Positions 51,965 to 61,906 are shown, counted from the stretch's first letter. The stretch is 64,000 nucleotides of DNA from Prevotella merdae (GCF_900290275.1 NZ_LT985324.1:495609-559608), one strand, 5' to 3'. Numbers and translations are program-made. The notes: a model not told the origin generated them from the sequence alone.

Positions 51965-51972
51965 CAAAAGTA
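51965..51972 (-). promoter_or_regulatory. -7 box of radA
   Basis: TACTTTTG on the minus strand, 27 nt before the start codon. Confidence 0.5.
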
Positions 51973-52004
51973 CTAATATTTTTCGGCGTTACAAAATTTA
52001 TTGT

Positions 52005-52012
52005 TACTTTTG
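52005..52012 (+). promoter_or_regulatory. -7 box directly before the lipoprotein gene
   Basis: TACTTTTG, only 4 nt before ATG 52017. The -33 position reads TTTC (51981-51984). If used, the transcript would have almost no leader. Confidence 0.45.
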
Positions 52013-52016
52013 CCTT

Positions 52017-52922
52017 ATGAAAAAGTTTCTATTATATATAATAGCATTATTTTTTGCCATATCTTGTGGTAATTCTTACGAGGAGCAAAAAAGATTGTCA
52101 AGAGCAGAGCGTGCGCGTTTGCATCGTGAAGACTCTCTTGCATTGAAGATTGCAGTTATGCCAACGCTTGACTGCTTGCCCCTTTATTTAGTTAAGGAGC
52201 ATGTGTTGTATGATACAGCTAAACTTGACTTGCGTCTTAAGTATTTTACGGCGCAGATGGATTGCGACACGGCTGTGATAGGACGTAGTGTAGAAGGGGC
52301 TGTGAGCGACCTTGTGCGTACTGAACGTATGAAGCATGAGGGTGTGAAGTTGGACTATATCACATCAACAAATGCTTATTGGCAACTTATCACAAACCAT
52401 AAAGCGCGCATTAAAAAGGTTGATCAACTTGGTGACAAGATGGTTGCAATGACACGATATTCGGCTAGCGACTTCCTTACAGACCGTGTGCTTGACGGTG
52501 TAAAGACGCAGTCGATGGTGTTTCGTATACAGGTGAATGATGTCAACATAAGGCTTTCGATGCTTCTTAATAACGAAATGGATGCTATGTGGCTTACAGA
52601 ACCACAGGCTACTACAGCACGTCGCAATGGCAATGTTGTAATTGCTGATAGTAGAGACCTTAAACAAAAACTTGGTGTGTTGGCTGTAAGGTCTGAAGTT
52701 ATGAAAGACAAGCGTAGAAAAGTACAAATGGCAGAGCTTATAAAAACATACAATCAGGCTTGTGACTCTATCAACCAAAATGGAATAAAGCACTATGCCG
52801 AGATAATAAAGAAATATATGAAGACGGATGAGAAGACCATATCGCAACTTCCTAAGATAAAGTTTGCTCATGTGGCAAGTCCTAAGCAAGATGATATAAA
52901 TACTATTAACCGCAAAAAATAA
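52017..52922 (+). CDS. Periplasmic-binding-like lipoprotein (SsuA/NMT1-like)
   Basis: 301 residues from ATG 52017 (open frame from 51798 not used: it crosses the radA promoter). Lipobox ISC with Cys17 after a hydrophobic signal. The body has the two-lobed binding-protein pattern (LKIAVMPTLDCLPLYLVKEH, AVIGRSVEGAVSDLVRTERM, AMWLTEPQATTARRNGNVV). No transporter genes are adjacent. The ligand is unknown. Followed after 6 nt by the TPR gene. Confidence 0.75.
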   Translation: MKKFLLYIIALFFAISCGNSYEEQKRLSRAERARLHREDSLALKIAVMPTLDCLPLYLVKEHVLYDTAKLDLRLKYFTAQMDCDTAVIGRSVEGAVSDLVRTERMKHEGVKLDYITSTNAYWQLITNHKARIKKVDQLGDKMVAMTRYSASDFLTDRVLDGVKTQSMVFRIQVNDVNIRLSMLLNNEMDAMWLTEPQATTARRNGNVVIADSRDLKQKLGVLAVRSEVMKDKRRKVQMAELIKTYNQACDSINQNGIKHYAEIIKKYMKTDEKTISQLPKIKFAHVASPKQDDINTINRKK

Positions 52923-52928
52923 AAACCA

Positions 52929-55100
52929 ATGAAACCAACTATAAAAGATACTATAGTTATTGACCGCAATGTGGGCGAAGCGTTGCGTATGCTTGAAAAA
53001 CGAATGGCAGAATTGCACCTTTCTGCCGGTAAGGATATGCTCGAAGTTGTAAAGGCTGACTATCAGCTTATGCTTGATTGTTTCGAGCGTGGAATACAGG
53101 ACCCTAATGGTGATGAAGTGTATATGGATTTGTTGCGTAGAACATATAACTTGTACAACACTGTGCGACTTGATTCTATCCTAAACCGTCGTGTGTCTTT
53201 TTCGCAAGCCAAAGCGATTGCTGATAGCTTTTCTAAAGATAAGGACTCAATTGTGAGTACACTTGAGGGGTACGTTCAAGATTGTGCCATGGCTTCGCTG
53301 CTTGATGAGACTGAGCAAAAGGAGGCCATAAAAAAGGCTAATGCTGTGCATCAGCAATACGTGGAGCGTCTTTTCAACTATATTATGGTTTCTGGGCAAT
53401 GGAGTGATGAAACAACTTCGTTCTACTTGTCATTGATACAGTCGCCTACGATAGATCTGAATGATGCGCAGGTTATTATAAGTGCTATAACAATATCCTT
53501 GCTTACAGTGTTTGATGTAAACAAGTGGTTGGTGCTTGCAGCTATATATGAAAATAATAATCCTATGCGCTTACGTCATCGTGCATTGGTAGGTATTATG
53601 TTGTCTCTTCCAGAAGGGGAACATGTATTGTTTCCTGAGGTGAAATCTGTCTTGCAGCGTGTGTTTACAAATGAAGAGGCTAGGAGAGAACTTGTTGAAT
53701 TGCAGATGAATTTGTATTATTGTTCGCATGCCGAGGCTGATAGTGCCGAGATTGAGCGCGATATTATGCCAACTTTTGTGAAAAATAATAATTTAAAGAT
53801 AACTCCTATAAGCATAGAGGAAAAAGAAGAATCTATTGACGACATACTTGATTATGGGGCTACAGACCGGAATTTGGATGAAATGGAAGCCAAGATGAAA
53901 AAGATGAGAGATATGCAGATGTCGGGTAGTGATATCTTTTTTGGTGGATTCTCAAAGACGAAGCAATGTTCATTCTTCTATCAGATAAGCAACTGGTTTG
54001 TTCCTTTCTATCCAGATCATCCTTATGTGGCCAATCTCATAGATGCATCTTTATATGATGTTGTGCGAAGCCTTTCTTTATATGGTACCTTTTGTGATTC
54101 GGATGTTTATTCGTTTGTTTTCTCATTGTCAGCCATATCAAATCAATTGCCGGACAATGTGAAGGAAATGATGGCTAATGGACCTTCTGGAGGGATGCCG
54201 TGTGATGTCGACAGAAATTCGCCTGCTTATATAAAACTGTTCTATTTGCAAAATCTTTACAGGTTCTTTATGCTGTATCAAGGACACAAGGATTTTACCA
54301 ATCCGTTTGCTGATGTTGACGGTGTGGCAGGAAGCGGGCGCTTCTTGTTCTTTGGCAATGAGTTGATGCATGATGTAATTGTTTCTGATTATGTAGAAAT
54401 CGAGCGTTTTTTCTTTAAAAATAAGAAGTATGAGTATGTGGTAAAGCTTGCCAATATGAGTTTGGGTGATGAAACTAATGTGGAAGAAGTTTCATTGCTT
54501 GGACATTCTTACATGAAGCTCGGACTGTATTCGGATGCTTACAAAACGTTTATGGGACTGGTAGACAAAGGTTGCAATGAAGCTTCGGTATTAAGGGGCT
54601 TGGCAGATGCTTTATTCATGCTTTGCAAGTATGATGAAGCGGCAGAAGCCTATAATCGACTCATTCTTGAGAATGGTGAAACAAAGAATTTGGTAGTATG
54701 TCAAAGTATAGCCCTTGTCAATAGTGGCAAGGTGAAAGATGGATTTTCTGGTCTGTTTAAAATTGATTATGAGGAAAACGGAAAAAACTTAGTTGTTAAA
54801 CGTGCCATTGCATGGGGATATCTTATGGATGTCAAGCCATTGGAAGCCGAAAAAATATACGACCAGCTTGTAGAAGGCAATAATGCAGCTGGAGTAGATT
54901 TTTTGAATATTGGATATACAAAATGGATACTGCATAAGACAAAGGAGGCTGTTAGCTACCTTAAATCTTATGCAGAATCGGTTGATGCTGCCGATCGCAA
55001 TATTCTTAACGACTTTAATATGGACAAGAATATGCTTGAAATAAACGGAATCAAAAGCTATGAATTAAAGCTAATGGTTGATGCACTTGGGGTGTCTTGA
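52929..55100 (+). CDS. Large TPR-repeat protein
   Basis: 723 residues, no signal, cytoplasmic. C-terminal half shows tetratricopeptide-like helices (VSLLGHSYMKLGLYSDAYKTFMGLVDKG, LADALFMLCKYDEAAEAYNRLI), a protein-binding scaffold. The N-terminal half is helical and not recognised. Probably co-transcribed with the lipoprotein gene, 6 nt upstream. Function unknown. Confidence 0.82.
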   Translation: MKPTIKDTIVIDRNVGEALRMLEKRMAELHLSAGKDMLEVVKADYQLMLDCFERGIQDPNGDEVYMDLLRRTYNLYNTVRLDSILNRRVSFSQAKAIADSFSKDKDSIVSTLEGYVQDCAMASLLDETEQKEAIKKANAVHQQYVERLFNYIMVSGQWSDETTSFYLSLIQSPTIDLNDAQVIISAITISLLTVFDVNKWLVLAAIYENNNPMRLRHRALVGIMLSLPEGEHVLFPEVKSVLQRVFTNEEARRELVELQMNLYYCSHAEADSAEIERDIMPTFVKNNNLKITPISIEEKEESIDDILDYGATDRNLDEMEAKMKKMRDMQMSGSDIFFGGFSKTKQCSFFYQISNWFVPFYPDHPYVANLIDASLYDVVRSLSLYGTFCDSDVYSFVFSLSAISNQLPDNVKEMMANGPSGGMPCDVDRNSPAYIKLFYLQNLYRFFMLYQGHKDFTNPFADVDGVAGSGRFLFFGNELMHDVIVSDYVEIERFFFKNKKYEYVVKLANMSLGDETNVEEVSLLGHSYMKLGLYSDAYKTFMGLVDKGCNEASVLRGLADALFMLCKYDEAAEAYNRLILENGETKNLVVCQSIALVNSGKVKDGFSGLFKIDYEENGKNLVVKRAIAWGYLMDVKPLEAEKIYDQLVEGNNAAGVDFLNIGYTKWILHKTKEAVSYLKSYAESVDAADRNILNDFNMDKNMLEINGIKSYELKLMVDALGVS

Positions 55101-55112
55101 AGAGATTAAGTG

Positions 55113-55937
55113 CTAAAGGCCTCTTGCTTTGTATATTGTTTCCTTTGCTGCGTTTATCTCTTGGAGTTTCTTTTCGGCTGCTTTGCGTACATCATCACCA
55201 AGTGTTGCTACGCGGTCTGGATGATGCTTTAAGGCCATTCGTCGATAAGCGGCCTTCACCTCGTCGTCGTTTGCATCGGCTGTGATACCAAGTACCTTAT
55301 AGGCAGCGTCAAGGTTGGAGCCGCCAGTTGACAGGTTAAGCATTGAGTTTAGGTCTTCTGGTGATATACCAAGATTGGTTGCTATAAACTGTAGTGCATC
55401 AATTTCACTCTGAGGAACGCTGCCATCTGCCTGTGCTATTAGTACAAGGAAGTTGATAAGTTGGAGTCGCTGTGAATAGTCCATGTTCTGTGCTATTTCA
55501 GCGCAGGCCTCACGTATTGTGTTCTTAAATGCTTCGCTACCCATTTGTTTCTGACTTTCAAACAGGCGTAGAAGTATCTGCTCGCCTTGGTGCATTGCTA
55601 TATCGCCAAAGTTGCGACGAAGAAAAGAGCGTACATACTCCATCTCTGAGTGCATTACTCGTCCGTCTGCCTTAATTATATAAGACGCAAGAGCAAGTAA
55701 TGAGAACAGAAACGAATTACGTTGTCCTTCGTGTCTTTGTTGGGCAGAATAGGCATTGTTGTTGTATCTGCCTTCTTCCCACGTGTTGCTGTATGTGCCG
55801 TTTGGATTCGTATATTCTATGCTAAATCCTTCGGCACCCTTTTCAAATAGCCACCCAACGGCATAGCCGGCAAGTGCTCCAAGCGGTCCTCCAGACATAA
55901 AGCCAAGGAATCCGCCAATCCATCTTCCTACTCCCAT
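55113..55937 (-). CDS. TerB-DnaJ (DjlA-like) protein
   Basis: 274 residues. N-terminal glycine-rich membrane-associated segment (GRWIGGFLGFMSGGPLGALAGYAVGWLF). TerB-like helical domain about 80-190 (SLLALASYIIKADGRVMHSEMEYV). C-terminal J domain 210-270 with HPD (KHHPDRV). A co-chaperone that recruits Hsp70, likely at the membrane. Convergent with the TPR gene. Confidence 0.9.
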   Translation of the reverse strand: MGVGRWIGGFLGFMSGGPLGALAGYAVGWLFEKGAEGFSIEYTNPNGTYSNTWEEGRYNNNAYSAQQRHEGQRNSFLFSLLALASYIIKADGRVMHSEMEYVRSFLRRNFGDIAMHQGEQILLRLFESQKQMGSEAFKNTIREACAEIAQNMDYSQRLQLINFLVLIAQADGSVPQSEIDALQFIATNLGISPEDLNSMLNLSTGGSNLDAAYKVLGITADANDDEVKAAYRRMALKHHPDRVATLGDDVRKAAEKKLQEINAAKETIYKARGL

Positions 55938-55988
55938 AGTTTTATTGTTTTCTTTTATTTATTGTTGAATAAAGTATCAGTTCTTAAT

Positions 55989-56537
55989 TTATAAGTGTTT
56001 TTTTACTATAGCGGGATTGCCAGCGGCCAGTGAGTCGGCTGGTATATCGCGTATTACTACGCTTCCTGCAGCTATGATGCAGCGTGGTCCTATAGTGACA
56101 CCAGGACATACAGTAACGCCACCGCCCAACCAACAGTTGTCGCCTATGTTTATTGGCAGACATGTTTCAACAGGCTTTATGCGCTCTTGATAGTCAATAG
56201 GATGCTGTGGTGTAAAGAAATGACAGCGTGGTCCTATTTTACAGTGTGCACCTATCTTTATGTATCCTCCATCAAGCATAATGCAGTCGTAATTGATAAA
56301 CGTGTGTTCGCCAATTGTTATGCCGTTTCCGTGGTCGCAATGGAATGGTGGGTTTATGGCTGATGATTTCGGGATACCTGGAATCAGTGTTTCTATTGTA
56401 TGTCTGTATTCAGGTGAGGCGAGAGTCATTGTTGACAGTTGGGCGCACAATTCGTTTGCTCTTGTGGTGCTGGCAAGCAAATCAGGGTCTTCAAAGCAAT
56501 ATAGCTGCTGATTGCGCATTTTTTCGAATTCTGTCAT
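55989..56537 (-). CDS. Maltose O-acetyltransferase-type sugar acetyltransferase
   Basis: 182 residues. N-terminal Mac domain (MRNQQLYCFEDPDLLASTTRANELCAQ), then the left-handed beta-helix of hexapeptide repeats. Visible: IGEHTFINYDCIMLDGG, IGDNCWLGGGVTVCPGVTIGPRCIIAAGSVVIRDIP. Uses acetyl-CoA. The sugar acceptor is not certain. Confidence 0.92.
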   Translation of the reverse strand: MTEFEKMRNQQLYCFEDPDLLASTTRANELCAQLSTMTLASPEYRHTIETLIPGIPKSSAINPPFHCDHGNGITIGEHTFINYDCIMLDGGYIKIGAHCKIGPRCHFFTPQHPIDYQERIKPVETCLPINIGDNCWLGGGVTVCPGVTIGPRCIIAAGSVVIRDIPADSLAAGNPAIVKKHL

Positions 56538-56618
56538 ATATATAATAATGTATAGTTGATGAAATATTTCTATCTAATGATTCTGTTATGGTTATATAAA
56601 GAAACTAATTTTATTTTC

Positions 56619-57077
56619 TTATGGCCGTGTAATATCATTATAGTCGGGTATGTCTTTTAGAAATTCGTATCTACGGTTCTCGTAGTCCATACGACAGCAA
56701 TAATGCTGTAAGCCATTACTCATAACAAGATAGTCGACGTGTAGCAACAGATTGTATGCTGCAACCTGTTCAAGTACCTTTTGCGTGATTTTTATTGTTG
56801 GCGCCTTATATTCTATAATCATACGTGGTTGTAACCTTCGGTCATAGAGTACGCTGTCGGCGCGTAGTTTCTTGTTGCCTATATTAAGGCTTATTTCATT
56901 TGCCATTAGTGCAGCAGGGTAACCCTTGTGTTCTGTAAGATAGTGTACAAAGTGTTGGCGTACCCATTCTTCTGGTGTCAAGGCTACATAACGGTGACGT
57001 AGAATATCGAATATTCGTGGATGTTGCTGTGTTCCTGACAACTTTATTGCGAAAGAAGGTAGGTTTAATCGAATCAT
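56619..57077 (-). CDS. Type I restriction HsdR N-terminal-like nuclease domain protein
   Basis: 152 residues from ATG 57077 (open frame to 57158). Contains LRADSVLYDRRLQPRMIIEYKAPTIKITQ, the D...E-x-K core of the HsdR_N fold. No modification or specificity gene nearby, so this is the common stand-alone Bacteroidetes version. Role unknown. Divergent from holA. Confidence 0.82.
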   Translation of the reverse strand: MIRLNLPSFAIKLSGTQQHPRIFDILRHRYVALTPEEWVRQHFVHYLTEHKGYPAALMANEISLNIGNKKLRADSVLYDRRLQPRMIIEYKAPTIKITQKVLEQVAAYNLLLHVDYLVMSNGLQHYCCRMDYENRRYEFLKDIPDYNDITRP

Positions 57078-57123
57078 TTTCGTAATTTTGCTTCTAAATG
57101 TCGCATAGGCGACAACCAATGTA

Positions 57124-57131
57124 CAAAAGTA
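57124..57131 (-). promoter_or_regulatory. -7 box of the HsdR_N gene
   Basis: TACTTTTG on the minus strand, 46 nt before the start codon. Confidence 0.5.
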
Positions 57132-57203
57132 CGTAATTTTAACGAGAAAAACGAGCATAAAAGCGGCTCGTTAATGTATTTTTACACCTTATATAATATA
57201 ATT

Positions 57204-58235
57204 ATGGCTGATAAAAAAACTCAGGCAACATTCGATTCTATAATGCGCGACCTTAAAGCCAAGAAATATGCGCCAGTATATGTGCTTATGGGCGACGAGT
57301 CTTATTATATAGATAAGATTTCTGATTATATAGCCGAGAACGTGCTTGATTCTGATGATCGTGACTTTAACCAAACCATTGTGTTTGGTGCGGACTCTAC
57401 TGCTGCACAGATTGCCGATCTTGCCAGAGGATATCCTGTAATGCCTTCACAATATCGGGTCGTTATAGTGAAAGAGGCACAAGGGTTAAGGTCGCTTGAT
57501 GCTCTTGAGCGATACTTTGAAAAGCCTTTGATGTCGACAATACTTGTAATATGCTACAAAAACGGCACTATTGACAAGCGTAAGAAGGTTGTTGGTAAGG
57601 CGGAGGCTGTTGGGCTTGTGTTTGAGAGCAAGAAGAAAAGGGATTATGAGCTTCCTTCTTTCATCGAATCGTATCTTAAGAGTAAGCATGTGGCTATTGA
57701 TCCTAAGTCGTGTTCTATGATAGCCGAGCATATAGGTGCGGATCTTAGTCGACTGATATCCGAACTTGATAAGGTTATGATTTCGTTGCCTGATGACAAT
57801 AGGAGAGTGACGCCAGAGATAGTAGAGCGGGAGATTGGAGTAAGCAAGGACTTTAATGTGTTTGAGTTGAAGACTGCTATCATTGAGAAGGATGTTTATA
57901 AGGCTAATCAAATAGTAAAATATTTTGACAATAATCCAAAAGCGGGTTCATTGTTCTCTTGTTTGCCCTTATTATACTCTTTCTTTCAGAATCTGTTAGT
58001 TGCTTATTATGCACCTGATCGTAACAATGATAATTCTCTTGCGGCTTATATGGAGCTTAAGTCTGTGTGGGGTATAAAGGACTACCGTGCGGGTATGCGC
58101 AACTACACAGCGATGAAGACTCTTATGATTTTGTCTAAAATAAGAGAAATTGATGCCAAAAGTAAGGGTCTGGACAACCAAAATACCTCTAATGGAGATC
58201 TTATGAAGGAGCTTGTCTTCTTTATTTTGCACTAA
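57204..58235 (+). CDS. holA: DNA polymerase III delta subunit
   Basis: Clamp-loader subunit that opens the sliding clamp. 343 residues from ATG 57204 (open frame from 57174). YVLMGDESYYIDKISDYIAENVL near 20-42 is the typical delta N-terminus. RLISELDKVMISL, then EREIGVSKDFNVFELKTAI (about 183-230), is also delta-specific. The Walker A of other clamp-loader ATPases is absent, as expected for delta. Confidence 0.93.
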   Translation: MADKKTQATFDSIMRDLKAKKYAPVYVLMGDESYYIDKISDYIAENVLDSDDRDFNQTIVFGADSTAAQIADLARGYPVMPSQYRVVIVKEAQGLRSLDALERYFEKPLMSTILVICYKNGTIDKRKKVVGKAEAVGLVFESKKKRDYELPSFIESYLKSKHVAIDPKSCSMIAEHIGADLSRLISELDKVMISLPDDNRRVTPEIVEREIGVSKDFNVFELKTAIIEKDVYKANQIVKYFDNNPKAGSLFSCLPLLYSFFQNLLVAYYAPDRNNDNSLAAYMELKSVWGIKDYRAGMRNYTAMKTLMILSKIREIDAKSKGLDNQNTSNGDLMKELVFFILH

Positions 58236-58296
58236 AAACAATCCAATTGGCGTCTGTTTTTATCTAGAATAGAAAATCTCACGAAGGTTATTTTTT

Positions 58297-58335
58297 AGCC
58301 TAATTCCCTATATTTCAAGGGAGTTAGGCTTTTTG
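58297..58335 (+). terminator. Terminator after holA
   Basis: AGCCTAATTCCCT (58297-58309) pairs with AGGGAGTTAGGCT (58318-58330), then five T. Confidence 0.85.
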
Positions 58336-58339
58336 TTGT

Positions 58340-58928
58340 CTTTAATACTTGTTATTCTTTGAAGCATTCAATTGGTGGTTCGGATTTTTTTAGTATTGCA
58401 AAAAATCGTGTTTTTAGACTGTTTCAAAATATGAAATTACATATGTTAACATTTATAATCTTGAATATACTTTTGTGAAACCAATGATAATATAATTTTT
58501 ATAAATACACAAATGTAAAAAAATTCTTTAAGCGAATTTATATTCTGAGATGTAAATTACAGCGAAATAAATCAATGTTTGTAAATACACAAACCTATAT
58601 GTATATATATACATGTAGGTTAAATAGTTTGTAACCTATTGATAATAAGTGGTATTAACATATTTGTTAAAGTATAAACGATGTGGTTTTTGTAACATGT
58701 ACTTATCTATTGCGAATATTGTTGATAATATTAAATATATACAAATGTAAATGTATTGAAAATCAATAACTAACACAAATGAGTTAAATATATACATATA
58801 ATAATATTGTACAGTTAATATGTATATATGTATATTTTATCGTAATACACTACTTTATCTTGTTTGTTTTTGTAAAATAACTATTTGTCTATTTGAAATT
58901 TTAAATTTGAAAATATAAATATATAAAG
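58340..58928. promoter_or_regulatory. Long A+T-rich upstream region with palindromes
   Basis: No gene. Contains repeated AAATACACAAA-type motifs (58503-58517, 58583-58594, a variant at 58737-58751, and TAACACAAATG at 58771). GTTTGT/ACAAAC inverted arms lie at 58577-58594. A 30-bp near-perfect palindrome lies at 58592-58621. Likely operator DNA for the XRE gene that follows, or a nucleoid-protein target. Confidence 0.5.
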
Positions 58929-58960
58929 TTTGCATATCTCAATTAAATAGTTTAACTTTG
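58929..58960 (+). promoter_or_regulatory. Promoter of the XRE gene
   Basis: TTTG 58929-58932, 20-nt spacer, TAACTTTG 58953-58960. Confidence 0.75.
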
Positions 58961-59003
58961 TAAATTGAAATGTAAAGCTAAGATTTAGGCATTATATATA
59001 AAT

Positions 59004-59549
59004 ATGACTTTAATGAAGGATAGAATAAGAAAAATTTTGGAGTCTCAACACATGACTCAACAAGAGTTTGCAGAGACTATAAAGGTGGCGCCTGCAACAT
59101 TGAGTAGTATCTTTACTGGACGCACTGCTCCATCGCTTAAGATAGTTGAATCGATAAAGAGTCGTTTTCCAGATATATCTACCGATTGGCTTTTGTTTGG
59201 TCGAGGTGCTATGACCGATTATAGTTCTGTAGAAGCTGGTGAAACATTCAACTCCCCCTCTACTGCTGATCATGCCGTGCTTGACTTTGGCGCTGCTTCT
59301 GGTAATGTTGAAGATAATAATGTAAAGCAGGCTAAGTCTAACGTTGATGCTTCTTGCTCTAATAATGTTTCCCAGGGTTCAGGAGATGCGGTGCATAATA
59401 ATGCAGGGCAGCACCATAAAGCTAATGATGGCAAGTTTAATAAAGGTGTGCAATTAGTAAAAAATAATGACATATCTAATCGTGATATAGTAGAGATACG
59501 TATATTCTATAGTGATCAAACTTGGGAAACTTTTGTCCCTAAGAAATAG
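59004..59549 (+). CDS. XRE-family transcriptional regulator
   Basis: 181 residues. N-terminal helix-turn-helix (MTQQEFAETIKVAPATLSSIFTGRTAPSLKIVESI, about 17-51). A long Asn/Ser-rich linker. A short conserved-looking C-terminal segment DISNRDIVEIRIFYSDQTWETF. Starts at 59004 or ATG 59013. The unusual 590-bp upstream region suggests heavy control. It is not part of the mobile element. Confidence 0.82.
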   Translation: MTLMKDRIRKILESQHMTQQEFAETIKVAPATLSSIFTGRTAPSLKIVESIKSRFPDISTDWLLFGRGAMTDYSSVEAGETFNSPSTADHAVLDFGAASGNVEDNNVKQAKSNVDASCSNNVSQGSGDAVHNNAGQHHKANDGKFNKGVQLVKNNDISNRDIVEIRIFYSDQTWETFVPKK

Positions 59550-59642
59550 TATATAGTCTTTGGTAAAGTGTAAGGATACTTAGTTGTACGTTTTGTCTAA
59601 GTATGAAATCTTACTTTTTATGTTTTATTTTGGATATTGTAG

Positions 59643-59673
59643 TTGTGTTATCGCTCGATATGTCGTAACTTTG
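59643..59673 (+). promoter_or_regulatory. Promoter of tex
   Basis: TTG 59643-59645, 20-nt spacer, TAACTTTG 59666-59673, 40 nt before the start codon. Confidence 0.7.
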
Positions 59674-59712
59674 TATTCTAATTTAAGCATATACCTTATT
59701 ATATATTAGACA

Positions 59713-61839
59713 ATGAATGTATTTACAAAAATCATAGCCGATGCCCTGTCTTTGCCGGAGCGTGGCGTTGAGAACACCCTTGAACTTTTGGACGAGAATT
59801 GTACTATACCGTTCATAAGTCGTTATCGCAAGGAGCGTACTGGTAATTTAGATGAGGTTCAAGTGTCTGACATTGCCCTTATGCGTGAAAGGTTGATAGA
59901 TGTTGCCAAGCGTAAGGAGACTATCGTCTCTACCATTGAGGATGCGGGCAAGATGACTGATGAGTTGAGGAAACGTATAGAGCAATGCTGGAACATGTCA
60001 GAACTTGAAGACATCTATCTTCCTTACAAGCCCAAGCGTCGTACTAAGGCAGATATCGCACGTCAACAGGGGCTTGAACCTCTGGCTCAGTTGCTTCTTA
60101 TTCAGCGTGACCCTAATCCTATTGCTACTGCGTCAAAGTATGTTAAGGGTGATGTCAAGACTGCGGAGGATGCTATACAGGGTGCTAAGTATATTATTGC
60201 CGAAACTATAAACGAGAACGAGAAGGTTCGCAAGAATATACGTGGTGTATTTCGTCGTGGGGCAGTTATCTCTTCTAAGGTTGTAAAGGCAAAGTCAGAA
60301 GAAGATGATGCTCAGAAGTATAGCGACTATTTCGATTTCTCCGAGCCTCTTCGTCGTTGTTCGTCGCATCGTTTGCTCGCTATGCGTCGTGGCGAAAAAG
60401 AGGGATTCTTGCGTGTAAGCATATCTGCAGACGATGAAGAATGCAAGGAAAGGATACGACGTCAGTATGTTATAGGACGTAGTGAGTGTAGTAAACTGGT
60501 TGGCGAGGCTGCCGACGATGCTTTCAAGCGATTGCTTAAACCTTCCATCGAGACTGAGTTTGCATTGTCAAGCAAGCAAGATGCCGATAAGGAAGCTATA
60601 GGTGTTTTTACCGAGAATCTGCGTCAGTTGCTTCTTGCAGCCCCGTTGGGGCAGAAGCGTGTAATGGGTGTAGATCCTGGCTTCCGTACAGGTTGCAAGG
60701 TTGTGTGTCTTGATGCACAGGGATCCTTGCTTCATTTTGAGGCTATCTATCCTCATGCGCCAAAGAACGACCGTACAGGAGCGTCTCGTCAAGTATTGGC
60801 AATGGCTAATAAGTATGGTATAGAGGCGATAGCCGTAGGCAATGGTACGGCAAGTCGTGAGACATCTGCTTTCTTGAAGGATATAGGTTTAAGTTCGGAT
60901 ATTAATGTTTTTGTGGTTAGCGAGGATGGTGCATCTGTATATTCGGCATCCGAGGCTGCACGCGAGGAGTTTCCTGATAAGGATGTTACTGTTCGTGGTG
61001 CTGTTTCGATAGGTAGACGACTTATGGATCCACTTGCCGAGCTTGTGAAGATAGATCCCAAGAGTATAGGTGTCGGCCAATATCAGCATGATGTTGATCA
61101 GACAGAGCTGAAGAAGAGTCTGGATATGGTTGTAGAGTCGTGTGTTAATACTGTTGGTGTTAATCTTAACACGGCAAGTCGTCACTTGTTGATGTATGTC
61201 AGCGGACTGAATGCCTCTACAGCCAAGAATATCGTAGAGTATAGAGACAAGAACGGTGCCTTTAAGTCGCGTGCTGAATTGAAGAAGGTTCCTCGTCTTG
61301 GTCCGGTAGCATATGTACAATGTGCGGGTTTCTTGCGTATACCAGGTGCTAAAAACCCTCTTGACAATAGTGCGGCGCATCCCGAGAGTTACGACATAGT
61401 GAAAGCAATGGCTAAGGACAAAGGCTGTACAGTGGCTGAGCTTATTGATAACAAAGAGCTTCAAAAGACAATACGTCTGAAGGATTATGTAACAGAATCT
61501 GTAGGAATGCCTACGCTTAATGATATTATGGCCGAGCTTCAGCGTCCAGGTCGCGATCCTCGTGCCGCAGTTGAGGCTTTTGAGTTCGACCCTCGTGTAC
61601 ATGAGGTTGCTGATTTGCAGGTAGGAATGTTATTGCCTGGTATTGTTACAAACATAACAAACTTTGGTGCCTTTGTTGACGTTGGTGTTCATCAAGACGG
61701 ACTTGTGCATATCTCTCAATTGGCCGATCGATACGTTAAGGACCCCAATGAAGTGGTAAAACTTCATCAGCATGTGGTGGTGAGAGTGACAGAAGTGGAT
61801 AATAAACGACAGAGAATATCGTTGTCGATGAGAGAGTGA
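59713..61839 (+). CDS. tex: Tex-like RNA-binding transcription accessory protein
   Basis: 708 residues, full length. Tex N-terminal helical region (IPFISRYRKERTGNLDEVQV near 36-55). YqgF/RNase H-like domain from about 315 (VMGVDPGFRTGCKVVCLD). HhH motifs near 480-560 (VNLNTASRHLLMYVSGL, LKKVPRLGPVAYVQCAGFLRI). C-terminal S1 domain 635-708 (VGMLLPGIVTNITNFGAFVDVGVHQDGLVHISQL). Binds nucleic acid and affects transcription. Confidence 0.96.
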   Translation: MNVFTKIIADALSLPERGVENTLELLDENCTIPFISRYRKERTGNLDEVQVSDIALMRERLIDVAKRKETIVSTIEDAGKMTDELRKRIEQCWNMSELEDIYLPYKPKRRTKADIARQQGLEPLAQLLLIQRDPNPIATASKYVKGDVKTAEDAIQGAKYIIAETINENEKVRKNIRGVFRRGAVISSKVVKAKSEEDDAQKYSDYFDFSEPLRRCSSHRLLAMRRGEKEGFLRVSISADDEECKERIRRQYVIGRSECSKLVGEAADDAFKRLLKPSIETEFALSSKQDADKEAIGVFTENLRQLLLAAPLGQKRVMGVDPGFRTGCKVVCLDAQGSLLHFEAIYPHAPKNDRTGASRQVLAMANKYGIEAIAVGNGTASRETSAFLKDIGLSSDINVFVVSEDGASVYSASEAAREEFPDKDVTVRGAVSIGRRLMDPLAELVKIDPKSIGVGQYQHDVDQTELKKSLDMVVESCVNTVGVNLNTASRHLLMYVSGLNASTAKNIVEYRDKNGAFKSRAELKKVPRLGPVAYVQCAGFLRIPGAKNPLDNSAAHPESYDIVKAMAKDKGCTVAELIDNKELQKTIRLKDYVTESVGMPTLNDIMAELQRPGRDPRAAVEAFEFDPRVHEVADLQVGMLLPGIVTNITNFGAFVDVGVHQDGLVHISQLADRYVKDPNEVVKLHQHVVVRVTEVDNKRQRISLSMRE

Positions 61840-61847
61840 GAATAAAG

Positions 61848-61895
61848 ACAGGAGTTAAGAAGTGAGACATTACTTCTTAACTCCTGTTTTTTTTA
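61848..61895. terminator. Bidirectional terminator between tex and metY
   Basis: Perfect 16-bp stem (61848-61863 with 61872-61887), followed by eight T. Confidence 0.9.
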
Positions 61896-61906
61896 TTTCT
61901 AATTTA

